From Gryganskiella cystojenkinii (lineage: Eukaryota > Mortierellomycota > Mortierellomycetes > Mortierellales > Mortierellaceae), in assembly GCA_015852425.1 (NCBI GenBank), contig JAAAIG010000059.1:1-36819 (forward strand): a stretch of 36,819 nt of DNA, given 5' to 3'. This document shows, one piece after another, positions 17,231 through 27,445 of this stretch (the stretch's first letter is position 1; every line of letters starts with the position of its first letter). A model generated the notes under the pieces. That model had not been told where the DNA came from. It did not search any database and saw nothing but the letters and a program-made list of their open reading frames with translations. The position numbers and the translations under genes were made by a program.

Positions 17231-18828
17231 ATGGCAGCTGCAGATTACTTCTCGTTGCCTATTTTCTTCATTATATTTCGTGAGACGACCGAGGCCGCCA
17301 TCATCGTCTCGGTCTTGCTCTCTTTCTTGAGCCAAGTTCTTGCCACAGATATCTCGATCAAGAAGCGTCTCTCGCGTCAGGTAACCGACATTTTCTTCTT
17401 AAATCCCCCTCGCTCGCCCTCCACTCTTTTTCTCTCCATCTCTCTTTTTTACCTAGTGCTCCTACCTCTTTGTGTTCTCCAATCCCCCCACTCTCCTCAA
17501 ATGTCTGTGCGCCTCGTTCTGATTGCATCTCTCTTGCACTTTCTTTTCCTTGAGTCTCGATCCTGTCTTTGCTTTTTTTTCCACTAACAAAGATCAAACA
17601 ACGTTTTCTCTGATCATCAAAGGTATGGGCGGGAGCAGCCCTGGGTCTTGTCATCTCTTTGGCCATCGGTGCAGCTTTTATCGTCGTCTGGAATAAGTAC
17701 GGACACAACCTGTGGGCCAGTTCCGAGGGTATCTGGGAAGGTTCGTTCTCACTCTTGGCCGTCGTCATGATCACGATCATGGGTGTGGCCATGTTGAGAA
17801 CGACCCAGATCCAGGAGAAATGGAAGGGTAAACTCTCCAAGGCCATGGATGATGAGGCCGAACGGGGTCTCGGCAACAGCTCTCGTCGTTATGCGCTCTT
17901 TATCCTGCCTTTCATCACGGTCTTACGTGAGGGTCTCGAGGCTATCGTCTTCATTGGTGGAGTAAGTTCCAAGCCTGTTCACAGGGAGGGTCTTGATTTC
18001 ATTTTGTATGTTGCAAATTTTTTTCTTTCAAGCTGACCAATGCTGTTTCTTTTCTTGTCCCATGGACAACTTTTTTCAAACGAAACAGGTCACGTTTTCT
18101 GAGCAAGCCAGAGCTATCCCCGCCGCGGTTGTCGTCGGTATCTTTTGCGGTCTCCTCGTCGGTTACATCATGTACCGTGGAGGGAACATGTTGAAGCTTC
18201 ACCGTTTCTTCGTGGTCTCGACCTGTGTTTTGCTCATCGTGGCAGCTGGTCTGGTCGCCAAGGCTATTGCGGCGTTCGAGATGAACGCCTGGGACAGGCT
18301 GATCGATGCCCAGAGTGATGATACCGGCTCTTATGACCCCCGTGTCAACGTGTGGGGCTTGACTTGCTGTGACCCTAACAACAACAACGCCGGTGGCTGG
18401 CAATTGTTGAACGCCCTTGTTGTAAGTGTTTGTTCTCTGTCTCCCTTCAACCTATTGCAGCACCATAAGAATATTTTGGTTATTTTAACCAAAAAANNNN
18501 NNNNNNAAAGGCGCGTACGCACTGTGTTTAACATCTGCGGTTCTTTCATCTTGTCCTATCTTAGGGCTGGAGCAACGTTGCCTCAATCGGCACCATTGTT
18601 GGTTATATATGCTACTGGTTCGTGGTCATTGGCTGGTTGGTCTTCATGAAGATCAGACGTCGTCAGCGTGCTCGTCGTGCACTCGCGTCCGGAGCTTACG
18701 ATTCGCCCGAGGAGACTTCTTTAGAAGAGAAGAACACTGTCATGTTTGACGAGAAGAAGGAGACCGCCCCAGTCGCTGTTGTTGATGTGGAGAGCCAAGA
18801 GATCCAGCCTGCTCACCTCCTTCAATAA
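17231..18828 (+). CDS. FTR1: High-affinity iron permease Ftr1, 361 aa, four exons
   Basis: Exons are 17231-17380, 17623-17961, 18089-18421 and 18565-18828; all joins are GT-AG, in phase 0. The product is the plasma-membrane permease that takes Fe3+ handed over by a Fet3-type ferroxidase. The two REXXE iron-binding motifs are present: RETTE at residues 17-21 in the first helix and REGLE at 152-156 in the fourth. Seven hydrophobic segments can be counted. The external loop near residues 255-275 carries the DP-RVNVWG and CCDPNNNNAGGWQ segment typical of the family, and GWSNVASIGTIVGYI follows across intron 3. The cytosolic tail is hydrophilic and acidic. Intron 3 holds a run of ten N. No ferroxidase gene is adjacent in this window. 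Two iron-GATA sites and a TATA box precede it. Confidence 0.96.
18497..18506. other. Assembly gap (10 N) in FTR1 intron 3
   Basis: Ten undetermined bases lie inside the intron bounded by GTAAGT at 18422 and CTTAG at 18564. The coding sequence is unaffected, but the true intron length is unknown and the two contigs could in principle be joined wrongly. The protein continuity across the intron argues that the join is correct. Confidence 0.95.
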
Positions 18829-19199
18829 TTTCTTTCTTTGTGGAGAAAGTCCTCGTTTTCGCCTTCGGATCATTCACCCCCACACACACACTCTGTAATA
18901 TACACCGCCATATAATCACCATTTCATTATCATCTTACTCCCATCTCCACCACCTTTTATTCTTGACCTCATCTTCATAAAAATTTTAGAGGACGAGGTT
19001 TGTTGTGCACTTGCTGGTGTATGTAGCATACTCCATCGGCGACGCCTAATAAACCAATTTGAATCTTCGAGGGCCCTTTGAAGACGTCCATTTCTGGTAT
19101 AAATAATATCATAGCGAGCAAACAAAAAATAAGGGGGAGATAATGCAGGCAGTAACCGATTCAAGGAGAAAAACGTTCCTGAAAACAGCCGCAATCAAG

Positions 19200-19753
19200 C
19201 TAGAGGCTAGCTAGATCCGGGGAAAGAAGAGTGATCGAGGATTGATTTCTTGGAACAACGCGAGTTTTTTTTTTCATTTTCGTACTGGCAGATCGAACAT
19301 ATGCTCTCATGGCGATGGAACGCGAGGTAGCAAACTGTAACTGTTTTAACTTGAAAGAGCTGCCAAGATTTCCAACTCCTTTGTTAAGGTGTTGGTTCCC
19401 GAGGATCGGCACTGAAGTTCAGCCTGCTGGGAAAAGGGCGAGAATTGTCTTGAATGCCGTGGCGATTTGACTGTGTTCAGCGCATTGAACCAGTGATTCC
19501 TGTACTGTGCTGAGTTTAAGAGTGGCGCTGGATCCGTTCTGTAAAACCTCCTTGGATATCATTTTGAAAAAAGTTCCTGCTGCAGATCGTATCGTGTCCA
19601 TGTAGCTGGCAAGGGATCGGCGGTGGGCGGCGAGAGAACAAGAGGTGTTGCATCCGGAATAGTCACTGGCTCTAGTGGAAGGTCAAACTGCTCTTGTCCG
19701 CACTCAGTGCGCTCCAAGTGCTTGCGAATACCAGACTTGGTATTGGATGACAT
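19200..19753 (-). pseudogene. Decayed gene of unknown family (one frameshift, one stop)
   Basis: From ATG 19753 the minus strand reads SSNTKSGIRKHLERTECGQE, then a proline-rich linker (PLEPVTIPDATPLVLSPP) and TRYDLQQELFSK, TGA. A second frame overlaps this end and continues as KMISKEVLQNGSSATLKLST and IATAFKTILALFPAG, TGA at 19419-19421. The same frame then runs on with VPILGNQHLNKGVGNLGSSF to TAG near 19200. A one-base shift at the T6/A4 run near 19560-19570 and one stop are all that separate this from an ORF of about 180 codons. TKSGIRKHLERTEC resembles the second half of a zinc finger. It could be a young pseudogene or a sequencing error in a real gene. Confidence 0.4.
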
Positions 19754-20158
19754 CTGGTGTCAGAGATCCTACTCGATCTCTGGGTAGTTGACGCAACCCC
19801 CCTTTTCTCATCAGGTTACTGTCTGTCTAATTGCCTCTTCGCCCAAGCCTTTTTACTGTAGCCCTGTCGATCTTCTGACCGTTCAGAGAATCTTCTGCTG
19901 TGGAAAAACCTTCGTCATGATCCTATGACTGTGATCATTACCGAATCCGAATTTGAGTAGCTCCTCTCTCTTACATAACTTATAAGCGGGTCTACACCCC
20001 CAACCCAGATAGCTCTTCAGTTTCAAACCTCACCTCCAGTTCGTATTCGCCTTCAGTTCCATAGTCTCAACTGCGCTATACAAAATAACTCTACAAACCC
20101 AACTCTTATCCTTGTCTCTGTTCCCTTGTCTCTTGTCCTTGTTCCCAGTTCTTCCTCT

Positions 20159-20377
20159 TTATCCTTGTCTCCTCTGATCGACTTTGCATAATAACGCCGG
20201 TCGTGCGTTACATCTGGCATCCAGGAGAGTGGAACAGTTCATCAATTCGAACCAACGTTTCTTGTGCACCGCTTGGGAGTTTGATAGTAAGGTTGACAGG
20301 TGGTACTCCGCAACATAGGTAAGTTTTTGAGCTTCGGTGCCAAAGGCACTTAAACAGTCAGGGCACTTGAAAGTCAT
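20159..20377 (-). CDS. Short ORF with a partial C2H2-like finger
   Basis: ATG at 20377 on the minus strand starts MTFKCPDCLSAFGTEAQKLT, with C-x2-C, an aromatic at the usual finger position and a His about 15 residues later, then about 45 residues without features, 72 in total. The second finger histidine is not at the proper spacing. It may be a fragment of a zinc-finger gene or of a transposon ORF; expression is doubtful. Confidence 0.25.
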   Translation of the reverse strand: MTFKCPDCLSAFGTEAQKLTYVAEYHLSTLLSNSQAVHKKRWFELMNCSTLLDARCNARPALLCKVDQRRQG

Positions 20378-21397
20378 GTGAATTACTGAAGGGTGAAAGG
20401 ATAATGGAATAATGGGCAAGGAGGACAAAAGTAGAAGCGAATGGACAACAGAACAAGCTAATGGAAGCGAATGACATTCAAATAACAAGTTTGCTAGGCA
20501 TCACGTGAGAGCGGGAACCTCAACAATGCTCTGAGTGGATCTCAGAAAGGGAACGAGGGTCTACCTTTATCACGTTTTAGCCCACAGGTTTTCTCCCGGA
20601 TCGAGTTTAGCCAGTCAAACAAAAAAAAATTGACAATGATGGCATTTTCCTGTTTACGTTGCTCAGAGTCCTCTCTTCCTCCCTTCAGTTTGCTTTTTTT
20701 TTTTTATTCTCGACAGACGAAAAAAAGATGTCGCGGTTGCGGGAAAGGAAGGGAAGACGACAAAAGCACAGGAAGAAACCGAATATTGCCCAGTAACCTT
20801 TGTTTCTCTCTCGCTTGTCATACAGTTTGGCTCCTCCCATTATTTGGTTCCATTCCCTGTGCCATTTTATCGCCATGGAAGCAACTCTGTCCGATCCTCA
20901 CTTCCCCTTATCTTTCGTTGTCCTGCGCGTTCGTTATGTTGCAAAACAATTTGAGCGTGTAGATCACTACAGCAGTAACAAGCTTCATAGAGAAGAAGCG
21001 AGTAGAATATAGAGTATCTGGATGTGGAGAGGGAGAAAGGCGAAGTTATCAGTGGAAGAAGAAGGGTGCTCTGCCTTCCAACCTTGTCGGTTTAAGGACG
21101 AGGGATCCGGTTGGCTGCAGCTCACGTTCTCCTGCTTTCTCAGCGCGGGCCACGGGCGGAGATTGGAGGTGAAAAGCGGGATTTTTTTTTCCTGGAGGAA
21201 GAGAAAGAGAGTTAAGGATGTTTCTCTATCTTGTCCCCTTGAAGCATCTGAACAGTGCACGAAATAGGAAACGATAATCGGAAACTATCAGACACATTTG
21301 TCAGATCCAAGGTTCGACCTTAAAAAAAAGAGTGAGAGACATTATTCAATGTGTTGCGAATCTATACGGCATTACAAGGACCCGGAGCCAAAAAGAA

Positions 21398-21630
21398 TTA
21401 AGGCGTTAAGCAGTCGCCCAATTGCTTTATGGTGGCTTCACCGCCACGAGCACCCTCCAGTAATTGCACAGTGGTACTTTTTCCACGGCACAACTTCATT
21501 GCGTCTGCCGTCTCCCTTACTTTCTCGCTGTAGTTTGGCGATGTTTCAGCAACCCTGCAAGGCATCCTTTCACGGCAGGATCGGCAAATCGATTGTCCAT
21601 TTCTTTCAGCTCATCACCAAAGGAGGAAGT
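21398..21630 (-). pseudogene. Decayed coding fragment, one frameshift
   Basis: On the minus strand the frame from 21630 reads SSFGDELKEMDNRFADPAVK, then GCLAGLLKHRQ, and stops at TAA 21519-21517. Shifting by one base near AACTACAGCGAG gives an uninterrupted continuation NYSEKVRETADAMKLCRGKS, then TTVQLLEGARGGEATIKQLG, ending TAA at 21400-21398. Both halves look strongly coding and join at a plausible point, so I read it as one protein end broken by a single indel. No start or family is recognised. Confidence 0.35.
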
Positions 21631-22018
21631 CAATACAGGTTGTCAAGGAAATCCCCAACGTAAGTTGGACAAGTTTCTCAATTTCCTGTATCGACGACAA
21701 TACCTCGCTTGAAATCGACAAACAACCTTAGCTCGAGGTGAACACTGTCCTTGGCAAGTAGCGCCGTATATAATGTTCGTGATGTCGTCTTCTTTCCATC
21801 ATCCTTTTTATCCTTTGCTTCTTCTCCACCTCCTCCGCCCTTTGTACCTTTTCCTCTCATTTTTTTCTTCATACCCCCAAACCGTATCTCCTCTGCCATC
21901 CAGACCCCACACATATCAAAAGACCAAAAGAAAAAATAATTGAAGAGTGACCCTCTCCTGTACCGTCTCCTCTCCTCCTCTTCTAAAATCACTTTTTTTT
22001 ATTCTTTCCTGCTAACCG

Positions 22019-25000
22019 ATGTCCAACCCCAGTGAATCCACGCTGGGAGAAGGCGCAGGGACAGCACAGCCATCTCCCTCCTCCTCCCCTACCACCCTGC
22101 GTTATGCCACTCCCAAACGCCAATCACCCTCCTCCGCCTCCACTCGCTCTCCTATCTCCCCTCGTGCAGTCACATCCAAGCGCCTTGGAGATGTTGCTAT
22201 TCCCCTGGGTGACCTCGATCTAGAAAAGATCAAAAACGAAGAGGACGAAGAGGACGAAGAGGCCACGGACGATGACGAGGAGAACGATAATTCCGAACAT
22301 GGCACCTACGAAGACGCGATCAGTGGTCGGTGGGGCGAAGGCCCCTCCCCTATCAACATTGCTCATGCCGAAAAATCCTTCAAAAAGCTTGAACGGCAAC
22401 TCACAAAGCGATCCTCGCTTTACCGAATCGCAACCGGTGAGAAAGGACCCGAGGACTTTGGCGGAGATTTCGACCTGACCTCTTACTTGGAGGACATCAT
22501 GCCCCAGGCGGCCAAGGCCGGGATCAAGCGTCGTAACCTCGGTGTCGTCTGGGAAAACCTCGAGGTTCTGGGCGAAGGCATCGGTGCCCAGTACATTGTC
22601 ACTTTTGCAGATCCGATCATTGGGATCGCCAACTTGGTCAACCCCGTCTTTTGGGCCAAGAAGATCTTTTCCAGGGGTCCGAGACAACCAAAGACAATCA
22701 CGCGTACAATCATTCATCCTATGAATGGATACTGTCGTGATGGTGAGATGATCTTGGTCCTCGGTCGTCCTGGGGCCGGCTGCTCAACCTTGTTGCGTGT
22801 TTTGGCCAACGATCGCAAGAACTATAAGAAAGTCACTGGTGAAGTTACCTATGGTCCCTTCTCTGCTGAGGAGATCGTGAAGCATCATCGGGGTGAGGTC
22901 CTTTACAACCAAGAAGGTAATCATCTAAATTGATCCAAGCCATTGACGTTGTTTCTTTGTTTTTGAGCCATGTGTTTGTTAACATACGTTCTAACATTTT
23001 AAACTGGCCACTGAACGCAGATGACTTCCACTACCCAACCTTGACTGTTCGCCAGACCCTCGAGACCGCTCTCAAGACCAAGACCCCAGGCAAGCGCCTG
23101 CAAGAGCATCGTAGTCAGTTTGTTCAAGAGTTCTTGGATGTTTTGACAAAGATGTACGGTCTCACTCGTCAGATCGAGACCCAGGTAGGAAACGCGTTCA
23201 TCCGCGGTATTTCGGGTGGTGAACGCAAGCGCCTATCCATTTCAGAACAGATGGCGATCCGTTCCAGTGTCAACATGTGGGATGGTTCTACACGAGGTCT
23301 CGATGCCTCCTCGGCTCTGGATTATGTAAAGTCTGTCCGTGTCCAGACCAACTTGCTTAAAAAGGCCTCGGTCGTCACTCTTTACCAAGCTGTAAGTTGA
23401 ATAGTAACGACATCAACGCGAACCAACAGGCAAAAACACGCTTACAACCCTACTCATTTGAATTTTTTTTTTTTTACTCTCCCTCCAACAGTCCGAGAAC
23501 ATCTACGATTTGTTCGACAGAACCATGCTCTTGTACGAGGGTCGATGCATCTTCATGGGTCCTGCTGACCAAGCCAAGCAGTATTTTATCGACATGGGTT
23601 TCGAGTGCCCCGCTCGTCAGACCACGGCCGATTTCTTGACCGCGATCACGGATCCTCACGAGCGTCGACCTCGCTCTGGTTTTGAAGGACGTCTGCCTCG
23701 CACTCCCAAGGAATTCGAAGAGGCCTTCAAGGCTTCTTCCTTCTATGCTCGTGAGGAAGAAGACCGCAAATCATACCAGGCTTCCGTCCAAGAAGCTAAT
23801 CCGGCGGAGGAGTTCAAGGACGCAACCAAACAGACCAAGCAAAAACACGTCTCGATGAAGGACCCGTACACGATAAACTTTATCGGCCAGGTCAAGACTT
23901 TGACGATCCGTCAGATCCAACTCACCCGGGGTGACATGACTTCCATCGTTTCCCGTTATGGCTCCAACGTGATCAAGGCCATCATTGTCGGCTCTGTCTT
24001 CTTGCTCTTGCCCCTCAACGCCGGTGGTACTTTTACGCGTGGAGGTGTCTTGTTCTTTTCCTTGCTATTCAATGCACTGATCTCTCAGGCCGAGCTACCG
24101 ATGGCGATGCAGGGCCGTCCGATTTTGTACAAGCACAAGGGTTTCGCCATGTATCGTCCTGCTGCCTTTGCGATTTCTCAGATCTGTGTCGATATCCCCA
24201 TGGTGATCGTTCAGATCTTATTGTTCTCCATCTGCCTTTATTTCATGGCTGGTCTCCAGCGCGACTTTGTTAAATGGCTCATCTTTTGTCTTATTCTCGT
24301 TGTTACTGCCCTCTGTATGACCGCGTTCTTCCGAATGGTAAGCTTAAGAGGTGTTCAGTGTATAAAGAGCATAAGTATGTGAAACATGTTTAAAAATATT
24401 AACAGCGACCAATTTACTCCAATTCTCTCATCCATCTTCTACGTAGTGGGGTGCCGTGTCCTCGACCTTCGATGCCGCCTCCAGGAACTCAGGTCTGATC
24501 CTCCTCGCCCTTATCCTCTACTCAGGATACATGATTCCGTTGTATGAAATGATCGAAGAAGTTCATGTTTGTATAATGCTGATGTTCTTGACAATGAACA
24601 AACATATTGACGCGTTTTTTTTTCTCAACTCTTCTCATGTCTTGCTAGGCAATCGATGCATCCATGGTTTGTTTGGATCTTCTGGATTAATCCACTGGCG
24701 TATGCATTCAAGGCCCTGATTTCGAACGAGATGAAGGGACTTCAATTCGATTGTACTGGTGCCACCATGATCCCTCACGGTCCAACGTACACGTCGATCG
24801 CGAACCAGGTCTGTTCCTTGGCCGGTTCCAAAGCCGGCGAGGTCATGGTCGATGGAACCGATTATCTCTATGCCGGATACCGTTACAAGACGTCTCAGAT
24901 GTGGCTCGATATCTTGGCTGTAGTCCTGTTCTGGCTGTTGTTTGTTACCATCACCTGTATCGCACTCGAACACATTGAGTTTGGCAAAGGCGGCTTCTCT

Positions 25001-27097
25001 ACCAACGTCTACAAGAAAGGTGCAGTCTTGATCGACCAGAACCAAAAAGAGGACGAAGAGATTCTTGCTGGTGCCTCGGCTTCGACCGTCAACTCTGTTC
25101 TAGAACCGCAGTCTGCGATTGCTGGCAAGAAAGACGATTCTGAGGTCGAAATTAAAAACATGGAGATGGCCAAGGGATCTGTTTTTGCCTGGCAGGAACT
25201 CAATTATATCGTACCTGTGTCCAAGGCTGCTGATCCCTCAGGTAAGAAGCAGTTGTTGACCGATATCGCCGGTCTGGTCAAACCCGGTACCATGACCGCC
25301 TTGATGGGATCCTCAGGTGCGGGCAAAACCACACTCTTGGATGTCTTGGCTCAACGAAAGAACATTGGTACGGTCACAGGTACGATCGAGGTGGATGGTG
25401 AGCCTCTCCGGGTCGATTTCCAACGTACGACCGGATATTGTGAACAATTGGATGTTCATGTCCCCCAAGCGACAGTCCGTGAAGCGCTTCAGTTCTCGGC
25501 TTGTTTGCGTCAGCCCGCCAGTGTCTCCGAGGCCGATAAATACGCCTATGTCGAGGAGATCATCCACATCTTAGAGATGGAGAACATTGCGGATGCTGTC
25601 ATTGGTACGACGGAATCTGGTCTCGGTATCTCGGTCGAGGAACGTAAGCGTCTGACTATTGGTGTCGAATTGGTCGCCAAGCCCAGGCTGTTGTTCTTGG
25701 ACGAACCCACCTCTGGTTTGGATGCTCAAGCCTCGTATAACATCATGCGATTCATGCGCAAGCTCACGGATCAGGGTCAGGCCATTCTCTGCACAATTCA
25801 CCAGCCTTCTTCTCAGCTATTTGCCTTCTTCGATGACTTGCTTTTGCTCGCCAAGGGTGGTCGTACGGTGTATTTCGGAGACCTAGGTCCAGACTCTGCC
25901 GAGTTGATCCATTATTTCGAGAAGAACGGTGCCCCCACCTGTGCCGCTGATGCCAACCCAGCCGAATACATCCTCGATGTTGTCAATGCCCGTCACTCTG
26001 ATCTTAGCTGGCCCCAGATCTGGGACGAGTCCCCCGAGCGTGTCCGTCTTATGGAGGCTATCAAAGCCACCCGCAAGACCAGCGGTGGGACCTCTGATGC
26101 CGCTACAGCCTCTATTGCTTCGAGTGCTGACAAACAACTCGAGTTTGCGTCGGACGAACGTACCCAGTTCAAGTATGTCTACCGCCGTATGAACCGAACC
26201 TTCTGGCGCATCCCTCAGTACAATTTTGGTCGTATCTTCATGATGGTTGTCTTTGCGCTCCTGAACGGATTCTCATTTTTCAAGCTGGGCTCGTCCAAGA
26301 TTGATCTCCAGTCCCGCGTCTTTGTTATTTTCCAAATCATGGTCATGGCAGCCATGTTGGTTAATATGGTCCAGCCTCGATTCCATATGGAACGTCAGTG
26401 GTACTATCGTGAACTCGCCGGAAAATACTACGGCTGGAGATCATTTGCGATCTCCATCATCCTGGTTGAGGTTCCTTATGTCTTGCTTGCCGGAACCGTG
26501 TTCTTCCTCTGTTTTTACTGGACCACCGGTATGGTGTCGTCTTCAATCTTGACTTTGTACACCTGGTTGATGTTGATCATATTTTCGTTGTTTGCCATTT
26601 CCCTCGGACAAGTCATTGCTGCACTCACGCCCTCGAGTCAAGTCGCCGCATTGTTAAACCCGTTCATCTTCTCGTCCCTGAACTTGTTCTGCGGTGTCAT
26701 GATGCCGTATGCACAGATGGGTAAATTCTGGCGCTCCTGGATGTTCTGGTTGGATCCTTACCATTACATCATCGAGGGTCTCGTTGCTGCTCAACTACAC
26801 AACGTACCTGTGCATTGTGACCGGGACGAGCTCTCAGTCTTTAGTCCACCGTCAGGCCAGACCTGTGGTAATTATATGGCCGAATTCTTGAAGACGGCGA
26901 CCGGCTATCTCGATAACCCGACGGATACGGCCGATTGTCGGTACTGTCAGTACTCGTACGGTCAGGACTTCTATGCGTCCATGAACTTTGATTTCGCACA
27001 TCGCTGGAGAAACTTGGGGATTCTTTGCATATATCTCGCTTTCAATATCGTCGCAATCTTGGTCGGTATTCGATTCTTCAGATGGGACAGACGATAA
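22019..27097 (+). CDS. PDR-type (ABCG) full-size ABC transporter, 1552 aa, five exons
   Basis: Exons are 22019-22916, 23021-23391, 23492-24337, 24447-24541 and 24649-27097. The order is (NBD-TMD)2, the reverse topology of pleiotropic drug resistance pumps. NBD1 has GRPGAGCSTLLRV from residue 249 (Cys for the Walker A lysine, normal for fungal PDR), signature SGGERKRLS at about 364 and a deviant Walker B WDGSTRGLDASSA at about 386. NBD2 has a canonical Walker A GSSGAGKTTLLD from 957, a degenerate signature SVEERKRLT, Walker B LLFLDEPTSGLDAQ (about 1085) and the H-loop TIHQPSS. The joined exons 4/5 give IPLQSMHPWFVWIFWINPLA, the family motif, which fixes that intron. Length is usual. The N-terminus has an unusually long acidic run (EEDEEDEEATDDDEEND). 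Substrates are unknown; plasma-membrane export of lipids or drugs is expected. Confidence 0.95.
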
Positions 27098-27445
27098 GAG
27101 GAAATGTCTCGCTCCATGTGGACTCTCTCTTCTATTCAATTACTGTTACGTTCATAGGCGAGTCTTCATATCCAACATACACATGTTATAAAATATTATG
27201 ATCTTTTTCATGCGGACAACCGAAGAGAGCAGCAAAGAGATTCTGTTGTACAAACCCCCACCTCCTTGATACACGGTCCAACGCGCGGTTGGCTCATGGA
27301 TAAATCTCAGAAACAAGAACCTTCTTTGAAGCAACAAAACATGTGTGGAGGGAGCACACAACTTTCTTTTTCTTTATGCTTTTGTCATTTTCATTCCCAT
27401 TTCGAAAACTCTTCTCATTTCCCTCCATTCATCACCCACATCGCA
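27098..27445. other. Intergenic between the ABC transporter and the thiolase
   Basis: 3' flank of the transporter and promoter of the thiolase, same strand. A T/C-rich tract lies at 27362-27440 just before the ATG. No gene or clear regulatory motif seen. Confidence 0.5.

Larger units (their letters stand above)
18829..22018. other. Gene-poor stretch between FTR1 and the ABC transporter
   Basis: Over 3 kb without an intact gene. It holds two decayed minus-strand coding blocks (19200-19753 and 21398-21630) and a short zinc-finger-like ORF (20159-20377), listed separately. TCACGTGA occurs at 20501-20508. The last 250 bp before 22019 are pyrimidine-rich promoter sequence of the transporter. Other open frames here are low-complexity. 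Confidence 0.45.

Noticed and set aside
4783..27097. Biosynthetic gene cluster formed by the enoyl-reductase-like gene, ALO1 and the PDR pump
   Set aside because: The genes are 8-16 kb apart with housekeeping genes between, and there is no synthase, synthetase or terpene cyclase.
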